Positions 1-5,685 of a stretch of 6,241 bases of DNA are shown here, piece after piece. The stretch is from Lachnospiraceae bacterium (GTDB lineage Bacteria; Bacillota_A; Clostridia; Lachnospirales; Lachnospiraceae), in the NCBI GenBank assembly GCA_017613055.1, contig JAGAES010000134.1:1-6241 (forward strand), in the 5' to 3' direction. The notes under the pieces are model-generated. The model was not told where the DNA came from. It made no database searches and saw only the letters and a program-made list of their open reading frames with translations. How positions within the stretch are numbered: the stretch's first letter is position 1; every line of letters starts with the position of its first letter. Position numbers and translations under genes: made by a program.

Positions 1-368
1 CGCTTCGCTTGGCGCACCGCTTCCGAAACCGCGAGGGCATAGTGGCCTGCCGTGACGAGATTCACATTTGCCGCGCCTTTTTGCTGAAGCTCAAGGAAGA
101 TTTCCGTAAGCCTTTCTTTCGAAACCGGCTTGCCTGCGTTGCCGCCCGAGATGACGCGGTTTTGGCAATAGATGCAGTGTAACGGGCAGCCCGCGAAGAA
201 CACGGCGCCGGAACCGGCTTCGCCGCTGATGCACGGCTCTTCCCACATATGAAGCGCGGCTCGCGCCACGCGGATCTCATCGGTGCAGCCGCACATGCCG
301 CGGACGCCGCCTTCACGGTCCGCGCCGCACTGCCTCGGACAGAGCCGGCAGCCGTTACCTAAGGTCAT
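1..368 (-). CDS. PflX-like radical SAM protein, N-terminal 122 residues (cut by window edge)
   Basis: Seen: the frame from ATG at 368 encodes 122 residues and runs off the window. It has a radical SAM cluster motif CPLHCIYC (Cys61, Cys65, Cys68), which would bind a [4Fe-4S] cluster and SAM, preceded by a second cysteine group CRLCPRQC (Cys7, 10, 14) plus Cys26 and Cys28. The segments WEEPCISG, FFAGCPLHC, FLELQQKGA and NLVTAGHY match the family annotated as putative pyruvate-formate-lyase-activating-enzyme-like proteins (COG1313/PflX). The family's substrate is not established, so a glycyl-radical partner should not be assumed. The start overlaps the end of the S66 peptidase by 14 bases in another frame, implying co-transcription and probably coupled translation. 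The only SD-like run (GGAAGGA, 395-389) is about 20 bases from the ATG and lies in a small hairpin (GGAAGG/CCTTCC, 378-395), so independent initiation looks weak. Family is fairly sure, function not. Confidence 0.88.
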   Translation of the reverse strand, partial: MTLGNGCRLCPRQCGADREGGVRGMCGCTDEIRVARAALHMWEEPCISGEAGSGAVFFAGCPLHCIYCQNRVISGGNAGKPVSKERLTEIFLELQQKGAANVNLVTAGHYALAVSEAVRQAK

Positions 369-1398
369 AACGAATCCGGAAGGTTTTGTCCTTCCCCTCC
401 GCTTCCGCAACCGCTCCGCATACCATCGGCATGGCGGGCGGCAGGTGTCCGAAGTCAAGCCCGTACGCGATCGGAACGCCGAACTCCTTAAGCACACTGA
501 CGGCGGCCTGTTCCTGTGAAAGCCCGAAATCCTCCTTGTCGATGAAAAGCGGACGCCCGATCAGAAAGCCCTTTACATGCTTGAACCAGCCGGTCTGCTT
601 CATCGCCCAGAGCGAGCGGCGTACCGTCATCGGATTCAGATCGCACGCCTCGAAGAACCAGAGGATGCCGTCCTCCCTGTAGCGCTCGCAGAACTCTTCG
701 ACGCGGTCGTATTTCGTGCCGCGGATATTGTTGAGTATATCCATGCAGCCGCCGAGAAGACGTCCCTTCATCTTAACGGATTTGCAGGGCTTTCCGGCTG
801 CATTGTAAAACGACGGCGCGAACGGATGCTGCACATTGATCGGCGCAAGCGGATTCTCTTCGCTTGTCAGGCTTTCGTCGTATCTCTCGAAGCCGTCGTA
901 GTTTTGAAACTCGGTCTTCTCTCCGCAGAGGAATGCGTAAGCGTCCTCGATCGAAGGATGTAACGGCTCCATTCCGAACGACGGCCCGTTCGGTCCGTAC
1001 AGCGAAGCGGTATCGAAAAGCGTCGTCAGTAAAAACGTGAAGTTCGTGTTGTCCGAATACCCGACGTACCACTTGGGCGCCGCCTGCTTAATGCGCTCCC
1101 AGTCCACACGGTCAATCGTCTCATTCATGAGTTCCCCGCCGCCGCACGCAAGCAGCACGTTGTTCTCGCGCGTGCAGTACATGTCGGTCAGCTCCTTACC
1201 GCACAGCTCGGGCGTGTTCGAGATGCCGACGCCCTCGCCGAGATAGCAGTTCGGTCCCATCATGACCGGATGCCCCCAGTCAGAAAAGCGCTTAACGGCA
1301 TTCTGAAGACGGCTTTTGTAAGGTTCGATGTTGCAGCCGAAACTCGGCGCAGCAAAGCCTACGGTACCGATTTTGGTAAGAAAACGCGGGTATTTCAT
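355..1398 (-). CDS. S66 family peptidase, MccF / LD-carboxypeptidase-like
   Basis: A 347-residue cytoplasmic serine peptidase of family S66; no signal peptide is visible. The family includes LdcA, which trims tetrapeptide stems in murein recycling, and MccF, which hydrolyses microcin C-type antibiotics. The Ser-Glu-His triad is readable: Ser115 in GYSDNTN, Glu250 in WFFEACDLNP, His318 in DFGHLPPAMP. N-terminal TVGFAAPSFG and the central SLYGPNGPSFG fit the family. The length is nearer MccF (about 344 residues) than LdcA (about 305), and the triad spacing resembles MccF, so I favour the MccF-like branch, by inference only. Start: ATG at 1398 follows GGAGGTG with good spacing; the in-frame ATG at 1440 lies inside a hairpin and lacks an SD. 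The gene has its own promoter and a 5' leader with a terminator-like hairpin, and it overlaps the radical SAM gene downstream. The true substrate (murein peptide, aminoacyl-nucleotide antibiotic or other) is not decided by sequence. Confidence 0.92.
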   Translation of the reverse strand: MKYPRFLTKIGTVGFAAPSFGCNIEPYKSRLQNAVKRFSDWGHPVMMGPNCYLGEGVGISNTPELCGKELTDMYCTRENNVLLACGGGELMNETIDRVDWERIKQAAPKWYVGYSDNTNFTFLLTTLFDTASLYGPNGPSFGMEPLHPSIEDAYAFLCGEKTEFQNYDGFERYDESLTSEENPLAPINVQHPFAPSFYNAAGKPCKSVKMKGRLLGGCMDILNNIRGTKYDRVEEFCERYREDGILWFFEACDLNPMTVRRSLWAMKQTGWFKHVKGFLIGRPLFIDKEDFGLSQEQAAVSVLKEFGVPIAYGLDFGHLPPAMPMVCGAVAEAEGKDKTFRIRYDLR

Positions 1399-1535
1399 AA
1401 GACACCTCCGAAAGTTTTGGGAAAAAGAACTGCGATCCATTTCTGAATCGCAGTTTGTGTGGGGGGAGAAATTACTTCAGAGAAGTAATGAACCAACTTA
1501 TTTAGTTTAGAAACAGTGTCTGTACATCTGTTCTG
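1399..1535 (-). promoter_or_regulatory. Structured 5' leader of the S66 peptidase gene
   Basis: About 136 nt separate the predicted transcription start (near 1534-1536) from the ATG at 1398. Three hairpins can be drawn in order of transcription: a weak one (AACAG 1532-1528 with CTGTT 1516-1512), a clear one (ATTACTTC-TCT-GAAGTAAT, 1489-1471), and a 12-bp GAAA-loop terminator-like hairpin (1455-1428). The SD GGAGGTG follows only after these. The first part also holds three ACAGA repeats (1536-1532, 1531-1527, 1523-1519). The sequence TCTGAA in the second hairpin could pair with TTCAGA in the terminator hairpin, a possible but weak antiterminator. No known riboswitch or T-box motif was recognised. 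Confidence 0.5.
1421..1455 (-). terminator. Intrinsic terminator-like hairpin in the leader (candidate attenuator)
   Basis: On the minus strand, AACTGCGATTCA (1455-1444), loop GAAA (1443-1440) and TGGATCGCAGTT (1439-1428) form a 12-bp stem with one G-T wobble, closed by a GAAA tetraloop. It is followed at once by CTTTTTCCC (1427-1419). This is the form of a Rho-independent terminator, but it lies downstream of the gene's own promoter and 23 bases upstream of its start codon, so it would act on the leader transcript. Confidence 0.65.
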
Positions 1536-1540
1536 TCTAT

Positions 1541-1569
1541 ATACTAACACATCTTTTTTCATTTGTCAC
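1541..1569 (-). promoter_or_regulatory. Predicted sigma-A promoter of the S66 peptidase / radical SAM unit
   Basis: Minus strand: -35 GTGACA (1569-1564, 5 of 6 to TTGACA), a 17-bp spacer, and -10 TAGTAT (1546-1541, 4 of 6 to TATAAT). The predicted start is near 1534-1536. It sits in the AT-rich gap after the terminator of the preceding lipoprotein gene, as expected for a new transcription unit. Confidence 0.55.
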
Positions 1570-1572
1570 CAT

Positions 1573-1615
1573 GCAAAATGAAAAAATCCCGTGCCGTATT
1601 CTTCCGCGCAAAATG
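1573..1615. repeat. Pair of short direct repeats in the intergenic gap
   Basis: The octamer GCAAAATG occurs at 1573-1580 and 1608-1615, 35 bases apart, just upstream of the S66 promoter. It could be a pair of regulator sites or chance in an AT-rich region. The rest of the 294-base gap (1399-1692) holds only the leader, promoter and terminator listed separately; I see no gene in it. Confidence 0.3.
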
Positions 1616-1659
1616 TAAAATACTTTGTCATTTACGCTACAACCCGATATTAGACCAAG

Positions 1660-1683
1660 AAGGAGGGTTTGTCAACCCTCCTT
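1660..1683 (-). terminator. Terminator hairpin after the lipoprotein gene
   Basis: A perfect 10-bp inverted repeat, AAGGAGGGTT and AACCCTCCTT, with a 4-base loop lies 10 bases past the lipoprotein stop codon. On the minus strand it is followed by a weak T-rich stretch (CTTGGTCT) and preceded by AAAA; on the plus strand it is followed by TTTTG. The hairpin is strong and the position right, but the minus-strand U tract is poor. Confidence 0.7.
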
Positions 1684-1692
1684 TTGAAAAAT

Positions 1693-3198
1693 CTACCCGC
1701 CGTATTCTTCGGTTGCCGTGCTGCTGAACACGTCACTCCTATACGCGAAGGTGAGTTTGTAAGCGACGTGCGCTTCCTCCCCTTCCTCCGCAGGCACAAC
1801 CCGAACGGCCAGTTCTATATTAATTCTTCCCCCGGCAATCTCTTCACCGCTGTCATAAAGGACCTCAGTCCATTCCTTCGGTCCGGAACCGGAAAGCATC
1901 TCCCGGATCTTCTTCCGGTAGGTTTCCATGTAATCCTTTCCGTTTACGATAAATTCTCCCTCCGCCGTAGCATCCGGTGTAATCGGAAGCCGTTCCACGG
2001 TTTTTACGAAGTAATATTCTGTCGCAAAGCCGCCCGGAGCCGTTTCGTCCTGCACTCTCTGCCCGACATGGACATCGTCGTAGTATCTCCCCTGTCCGTC
2101 TTTCCAAGGAATCGAAATCTTCATGAACAGGTTACCGAACGCATAGACTTCATACGGAACGGGAATTGTTTCCCGGTCATGCATACGAAGCCACTCCGAT
2201 GCCCCGTCCGGCGAATAGAAGAATCCGGACGGATCGAAGACGAAGTAACCGCCGTTTCCTTCGTGGATGTAACGGTACTGTCTTCCTTCAAGCGCTTCGT
2301 CCATTTCCTTCGCCCAGAAGCGGTCCCCTTTAATCACGCGGTCGCAGAACATCCTGTCGGTAATCAGAAAGACGTCTGCCTCCGGGTCATACCAGACCTC
2401 GCAGCCGTCGATGTACGGCTCGCGCTCGGTTCCCGCGAATACGCATCCCTTACGGGCCTCTTTCACATTTTCCGCAATCTTCTCAAAGGTGAAGAACTGC
2501 GTTCCGACCTGTCCCGGTTCATCGAGCTGATAGGAGATGTCGGTTGTGCAGAACATGTAATACTGCTCGTTAATGCCGATGTCGGTCTCGCGGCCGTCAT
2601 ACAGAAAGCCGGACATCAGGCAGCCCTGTACGAGTCCGCGGAACACCTCGCCCGCAGGAATTGTGAACAGCCCGCCGGAAGAAAACTCCGTCATTCCTTC
2701 CGAAGCGATTGCCTTGGCGTTTAAGAAAACCGCTTCTTCAACGGCTTCGTCCTCCTCGGCTTTGAGCTGCCGAAGCATTGCGTCTTTTGCGTCAAATGTG
2801 ACGTACGGGTACGCCTTCGCCCGCGCGACGATCTCGTCATCCGAAAGGCGGAACCACTCCGCCGCGTCGCCGTTCACGGTATATACGGTTATCTCATTGC
2901 CGTGCTTATAAAGCACCCGGTCAAAGGTCGTCTTCACATATTCTTTCGCGTCGGTCTCCTCCTGCTTTGAGACGAACCAGACGCTGTCCGCCCCGCCTAG
3001 GAAGATATTCGAAAAGGTATGCGCGGTGTTCTCCGGCGCCTCCGTCGGCGTCGGCGTTCCGGTCACCGTCGGCGTGCTCGAGACCTTCTCGGTTGTCCGC
3101 TTGTTCGGGTCTCCCTTGTCAACCTGTATCTTTCCGCCGCATGCCGTCAGGAGAGCTAACAGCCCCGCGCACAGGCACATCAACAGGAATTTCTTCAT
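1693..3198 (-). CDS. Predicted surface lipoprotein of unrecognised family
   Basis: The protein has 501 residues. The N-terminus MKKFLLMCLCAGLLALLTAC is a lipoprotein signal peptide with lipobox LTAC, so Cys20 would be lipidated and the protein anchored to the outer face of the membrane. Residues about 40-57 are a Thr/Pro-rich flexible linker (TPTVTGTPTPTEAP), as in many Gram-positive lipoproteins. The rest is acidic, rich in aromatic residues and mixed alpha/beta, with a Glu/Ala-rich helical stretch near 140-168 and five further cysteines (193, 217, 252, 266, 285). I recognise no catalytic motif, solute-binding fold or repeat. Start: ATG at 3198 follows GGAGGAG about nine bases upstream, and the signal peptide begins there. 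It stands alone, with a terminator upstream (from the XRE gene) and one downstream, and has an unusual AT-rich control region. That it is a real secreted protein is secure; its role is unknown. Confidence 0.9.
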   Translation of the reverse strand: MKKFLLMCLCAGLLALLTACGGKIQVDKGDPNKRTTEKVSSTPTVTGTPTPTEAPENTAHTFSNIFLGGADSVWFVSKQEETDAKEYVKTTFDRVLYKHGNEITVYTVNGDAAEWFRLSDDEIVARAKAYPYVTFDAKDAMLRQLKAEEDEAVEEAVFLNAKAIASEGMTEFSSGGLFTIPAGEVFRGLVQGCLMSGFLYDGRETDIGINEQYYMFCTTDISYQLDEPGQVGTQFFTFEKIAENVKEARKGCVFAGTEREPYIDGCEVWYDPEADVFLITDRMFCDRVIKGDRFWAKEMDEALEGRQYRYIHEGNGGYFVFDPSGFFYSPDGASEWLRMHDRETIPVPYEVYAFGNLFMKISIPWKDGQGRYYDDVHVGQRVQDETAPGGFATEYYFVKTVERLPITPDATAEGEFIVNGKDYMETYRKKIREMLSGSGPKEWTEVLYDSGEEIAGGRINIELAVRVVPAEEGEEAHVAYKLTFAYRSDVFSSTATEEYGG

Positions 3199-3222
3199 AA
3201 AGTACTTCTCCTCCGTAATTCC

Positions 3223-3294
3223 ATTACACGCTTTTCTCTATCGTATCAGAAGAATATTACAAAAATGCTTTTGAAATATTACAAAAGTATTACA
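3223..3294. repeat. Four ATTACA (TGTAAT) elements spaced by multiples of 11 bp
   Basis: ATTACA occurs at 3223-3228, 3256-3261, 3278-3283 and 3289-3294. The start-to-start distances are 33, 22 and 11 bases, so all four fall on the same face of the helix. The upper three share the longer form TATTACAA. They occupy the region just upstream of the lipoprotein gene and are candidates for cooperative binding sites of a regulator, with no known motif recognised. Confidence 0.5.
3253..3280. promoter_or_regulatory. Imperfect inverted repeat upstream of the lipoprotein gene, possible operator
   Basis: AATATTACAAAA (3253-3264) and TTTTGAAATATT (3269-3280) are 12-base arms around ATGC, with 11 of 12 positions complementary. 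The AT-rich symmetry suits a dimeric DNA-binding protein better than a terminator. The best promoter I can draw here (minus strand TTGTAA 3284-3279, TAATAT 3259-3254) has a 19-bp spacer and is weak. A TGTAAT (3228-3223) further down is an alternative -10. The start site is therefore undecided. Confidence 0.45.
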
Positions 3295-3296
3295 AT

Positions 3297-3324
3297 AAAA
3301 AAGCCTGCCGGATAACCGGCAGGC
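3297..3324 (-). terminator. Rho-independent terminator of the XRE regulator gene
   Basis: Minus strand: GCCTGCCGG (3324-3316), loop TTAT, CCGGCAGGC (3311-3303), then TTTTTT (3302-3297). A perfect 9-bp GC-rich stem with a six-T tract, 13 bases after the stop codon, is a textbook intrinsic terminator. It separates the XRE gene from the lipoprotein gene. Confidence 0.93.
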
Positions 3325-3337
3325 GCCTTGGTCGGAA

Positions 3338-3805
3338 TTATTCTTTTTCCATTCGTTTCTTCATGTTTCCGAACAGTACGAAAAATGCAACACCGAAGCC
3401 GGCTGTTGCAAGTCCGGCGAATACGGGGATTACCCGTGCGCTGAACTGAAGCGGAAGCGTCCAGACCGTAACGACGGTCACGCCGCCGAGGATAATCAGA
3501 ACGATGGCGAAGATCTCGAGAAGCTTCAGTCCGGCCTTCAGTGCAAGCACCGTTCCGGCAGCTTTCTCGCCGCGCTCGATCTTATCGGTATCCTTCAGTT
3601 TCTTACCAGCAAGCAGTTCCGAAACCTGAACTTCAATGATGCGGCACAGAGGCTCAATCAGATCCGCGCTCGGTGTGGAATGACCTTCCTCCCACGATGC
3701 AACCGTTCCCGGGGAAACACTCAGGCTTTTTGCAAGCATGGCCTGCGTAAGTTTCTTGTTCTCTCTGCTCTCCGCTATAAACTTTCCAATTGCTTCCTGC
3801 GTCAT
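3338..3805 (-). CDS. XRE-family HTH regulator with two C-terminal membrane helices
   Basis: The protein has 155 residues. Residues about 6-60 are a Cro/C1-type helix-turn-helix domain: the core QAMLAKSLSVSPGTVASWEE (21-40) has the usual LTQ..LA..L.VS..TVS.WE pattern, followed by STPSADLIEPLCRI. A charged linker (about 66-90) leads to two hydrophobic segments, about 94-117 (LLEIFAIVLIILGGV) and 124-146 (VIPVFAGLATAGFGVAFFVLF), which can span the membrane as a hairpin with a short basic tail (KKRMEKE). The DNA-binding domain would stay cytoplasmic and be tethered to the membrane. Start: ATG at 3805 after GGAGGTG with good spacing. It has its own promoter and terminator, so it is a single-gene unit. 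It may control itself or the adjacent lipoprotein gene, whose upstream DNA has operator-like repeats, but this is inference. The fold and membrane segments are secure. Confidence 0.93.
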   Translation of the reverse strand: MTQEAIGKFIAESRENKKLTQAMLAKSLSVSPGTVASWEEGHSTPSADLIEPLCRIIEVQVSELLAGKKLKDTDKIERGEKAAGTVLALKAGLKLLEIFAIVLIILGGVTVVTVWTLPLQFSARVIPVFAGLATAGFGVAFFVLFGNMKKRMEKE

Positions 3806-3840
3806 GAAATAACACCTCCGTGTATTCAGATTCTCTCTTC

Positions 3841-3869
3841 ATTGTAGCATCTCAAAAGCGATTAGTAAA
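3841..3869 (-). promoter_or_regulatory. Predicted extended -10 promoter of the XRE regulator gene
   Basis: Minus strand: -35 TTTACT (3869-3864, 4 of 6), 17-bp spacer, -10 TACAAT (3846-3841, 5 of 6) preceded by TGC, the extended -10 pattern. It lies between the esterase stop codon and the XRE start. No terminator hairpin was seen after the esterase gene, so some read-through into XRE is possible. Confidence 0.65.
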
Positions 3870-3886
3870 GCAAGAATACGAAAAAT

Positions 3887-4912
3887 CTATAAAACTTTCT
3901 GCTTTTTCAGAAACTCCCCGCAAAGCGCCGGCCACATGGCCACATCCGCGAACGAAGGCATCGGCGGCATCGGAGGCCGTTCGCCGTCTTCCTTCGGCTC
4001 GGGCTTCTTTCCTTCGGGGTTTCCGAAGAACTGAATCATCAGCTCGGTGCGGCGCTGATCGGATACGTTGATGCCCTTTCCTTCCCTCACCGCTTCCACC
4101 GCGCGGTTCACCTGGTCAAATGTGTACGCTTCGCCGAAGTCTCCGGTCTTAATCCGGTCTCCCGCAACGGCTGCCATTCCGTGGCCGCCGGTCGGGAATG
4201 CATAGTAGGCGTACGGAACGCCCGCCTTGCGGCACGCCTCCGCGAAGAACATGCTGTTCTCAACAGGCACGAGATCGTCCTCAACCGTCTGCCAGATAAA
4301 GCACGGTGGCATATCCTTATGCGCCTGCTTTTCAAGCGAATAATAAGTCATCTCCTCTTCGCTTGCGTTCTGTCCGATCAGTGCCCGGATTGAATAGATA
4401 TGCGTAAACTCACCCGAGGTAATTACCGGGTAGCCGAGCACGACGGCATCCGGACGGTTGCTTACGGCATTCAGCGACGCATCGGAATCCGTAACGTCTC
4501 CGTAATGCGTACAGATGCTTGCGCACAGGTGTCCGCCCGCGGAGAATCCGCAGATGGAAAGCTTTGCGGGGTCCATCCGGTACGTCCCGACGTTTGCGCG
4601 GATATAACGGATCGCGCGGGACAGGTCCTTCATCGGCTGGTCCTTAAGCGGCACCGACATCGTGATGTCGGTCGTATAGGTAAGCACGACGACATTCATG
4701 CCCATGTTGTAGAAGTATTCCGCAACGGGCTCGCCTTCGACGTTCACAACCATGCAGTACCCGCCGCCGGGAACGACAATCATGCCGGGGCGGACTTCGT
4801 CATCGTCATGCAGATAAGCGTACACGTTCGGAACGAACCCATACGCCGCCGCATAGTTATACTCGCCGTCCTGATAAATCGGTTTCTGAAACGAAATCGC
4901 TTTGTCAATCAT
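3887..4912 (-). CDS. Alpha/beta-hydrolase, acetyl-esterase / lipase-like
   Basis: A 341-residue serine hydrolase without a signal peptide, of the esterase/lipase group (COG0657-like) that often deacetylates sugars or glycans. Seen: oxyanion loop PGGGY (48-52), nucleophile elbow GFSAGGH (Ser124), acid in VEDDLVPVENS (Asp212 or Asp213), catalytic His244 in TGGHGM. All triad residues are present, so it should be active; the substrate cannot be read from sequence. Between His244 and the final helix (FADVAMWPALCGEFLKK, from 321) is a long segment with a Lys/Glu/Pro-rich stretch and MPPMPS, longer than I expect for the family. Start: ATG at 4912 after AAAGGAG with a seven-base gap. The ATGA overlap with the glycosyltransferase stop indicates translational coupling and a shared promoter, suggesting, by inference, work on the same glycan or glycolipid. 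Confidence 0.9.
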   Translation of the reverse strand: MIDKAISFQKPIYQDGEYNYAAAYGFVPNVYAYLHDDDEVRPGMIVVPGGGYCMVVNVEGEPVAEYFYNMGMNVVVLTYTTDITMSVPLKDQPMKDLSRAIRYIRANVGTYRMDPAKLSICGFSAGGHLCASICTHYGDVTDSDASLNAVSNRPDAVVLGYPVITSGEFTHIYSIRALIGQNASEEEMTYYSLEKQAHKDMPPCFIWQTVEDDLVPVENSMFFAEACRKAGVPYAYYAFPTGGHGMAAVAGDRIKTGDFGEAYTFDQVNRAVEAVREGKGINVSDQRRTELMIQFFGNPEGKKPEPKEDGERPPMPPMPSFADVAMWPALCGEFLKKQKVL

Positions 4913-5658
4913 GCCTTTGCTCCTTTGTTAATCTTTCCGGCCTTCTTGTCCGCCTTCATGTCCTTCTTGAAGCGGCGGAAGTCGCCGAGCGCCTTCCAGC
5001 CGATGCCGAAAATCTTACGGATATTAATCGAGTTCTTACCCGCGGTACGAGGCTTGAACGAAATCTCACGGAACGCCTGCGACTCGCCGTAATACGCGTA
5101 GTAGGTCGTCATCATAATGTTCGGAAGATTGTAATCCTCCTGCATCTTGTAAAGATACTTCTTCACGACGTCGCATTTCATGAGACGGAACGGCGCGTTC
5201 GCATCCGGAACCTTCACGCCGAAATACAGGCGTACCAGAAGACATACGACCTTCTCGACAAACGCTCTGCTCTTTCCGTCGCCGCGTACGGTACGGTTCC
5301 CGAAGATGCCGTCGTACTCGGTGCGGAGCTGCCAGAATGCGTCGAACTCAGCCGGGTTCGTCTGACCGTCCGAGTCGGTCTGGAACACGTAATCGATGCC
5401 TCTTTTAATCGCAAGATCATAAAGCGCGATTACCTTCGGCCCGTGATAGCGGTTCGTGTCCGGAAGAATCTCGAGCTGCGGAAATTCCTTCTGAAGATTT
5501 GTAAGCACTTCATGCGTGCGGTCCTTGCTTCCGCTGTCCGCGATAACAAGGCGGGAATCCTCTCCCTTTCCTTCAAGAACCGGGTACCACTGGCGCACCA
5601 CGCCTTCGATATTCGCCTCCTCGTTATAGGCAGGCATAACAATATATAACGAATCCAT
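4909..5658 (-). CDS. Family 2 glycosyltransferase (DPM1/GtrB-like catalytic domain)
   Basis: A 249-residue GT-A fold enzyme that would move a sugar from a nucleotide-sugar to an acceptor at the inner face of the membrane; donor and acceptor are unknown. Seen: IVMPAYNEEANI (6-17), nucleotide-binding ADSGSKDRT (40-48), metal-binding DSDGQ (95-99), NRTVRGDGKSR (121-131), and PDANAPFRLM (151-160). The pattern resembles polyprenyl-phosphate sugar transferases, but the C-terminal membrane helices of GtrB-type proteins are missing; instead there is a Lys/Arg-rich tail (about 218-249) that may hold it to acidic lipids. One hydrophobic stretch (134-148) is probably part of the fold. Start: ATG at 5658 directly after GGAGGTTTTT; an in-frame ATG eight codons upstream lies at or before the predicted transcription start and has no SD. 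First gene of a two-gene unit with the esterase. Confidence 0.92.
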   Translation of the reverse strand: MDSLYIVMPAYNEEANIEGVVRQWYPVLEGKGEDSRLVIADSGSKDRTHEVLTNLQKEFPQLEILPDTNRYHGPKVIALYDLAIKRGIDYVFQTDSDGQTNPAEFDAFWQLRTEYDGIFGNRTVRGDGKSRAFVEKVVCLLVRLYFGVKVPDANAPFRLMKCDVVKKYLYKMQEDYNLPNIMMTTYYAYYGESQAFREISFKPRTAGKNSINIRKIFGIGWKALGDFRRFKKDMKADKKAGKINKGAKA

Positions 5659-5685
5659 AAAAACCTCCGTAAATTGACTCACTTC

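Noticed and set aside
62..316. Minus-strand 84-codon open frame rich in Ala, Ser and Arg
   Set aside because: It is a shifted-frame shadow of the radical SAM gene, whose own frame contains the CxxxCxxC motif and runs off the window.
1399..1440. Alternative S66 start at ATG 1440 (14 residues longer)
   Set aside because: That ATG overlaps the loop of the leader terminator hairpin and has no SD; ATG 1398 has GGAGGTG at good spacing and begins where the family domain begins.
1507..1527. Minus-strand six-codon leader ORF (MYRHCF) just after the predicted S66 start site
   Set aside because: It would begin only about 7-9 bases after the predicted transcription start and has no Shine-Dalgarno site. 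A stalling leader peptide is possible, but there is no positive evidence.
1399..1535. T-box or known riboswitch in the S66 leader
   Set aside because: No T-box sequence or other conserved riboswitch core was visible, so only a generic attenuator is claimed.
1669..2724. Long plus-strand open frame of 351 codons
   Set aside because: It is antisense to the lipoprotein gene, starts within the terminator hairpin region without an SD, and its translation has no recognisable domain. The minus-strand frame has a signal peptide and RBS.
3861..3906. Weak inverted repeat AAAGC/GCTTT after the esterase gene, considered as a terminator
   Set aside because: The stem is short and bulged with a long loop, and on the minus strand it is not followed by a T tract; it also overlaps the XRE promoter.
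4400..5092. Plus-strand 230-codon open frame
   Set aside because: Antisense to the esterase and glycosyltransferase genes, both with full family motifs; no SD and no recognisable domain.
5659..5682. Alternative glycosyltransferase start eight codons upstream (5682)
   Set aside because: It lies at or before the predicted transcription start, has no SD, and the family domain starts at the ATG at 5658 that follows GGAGG.
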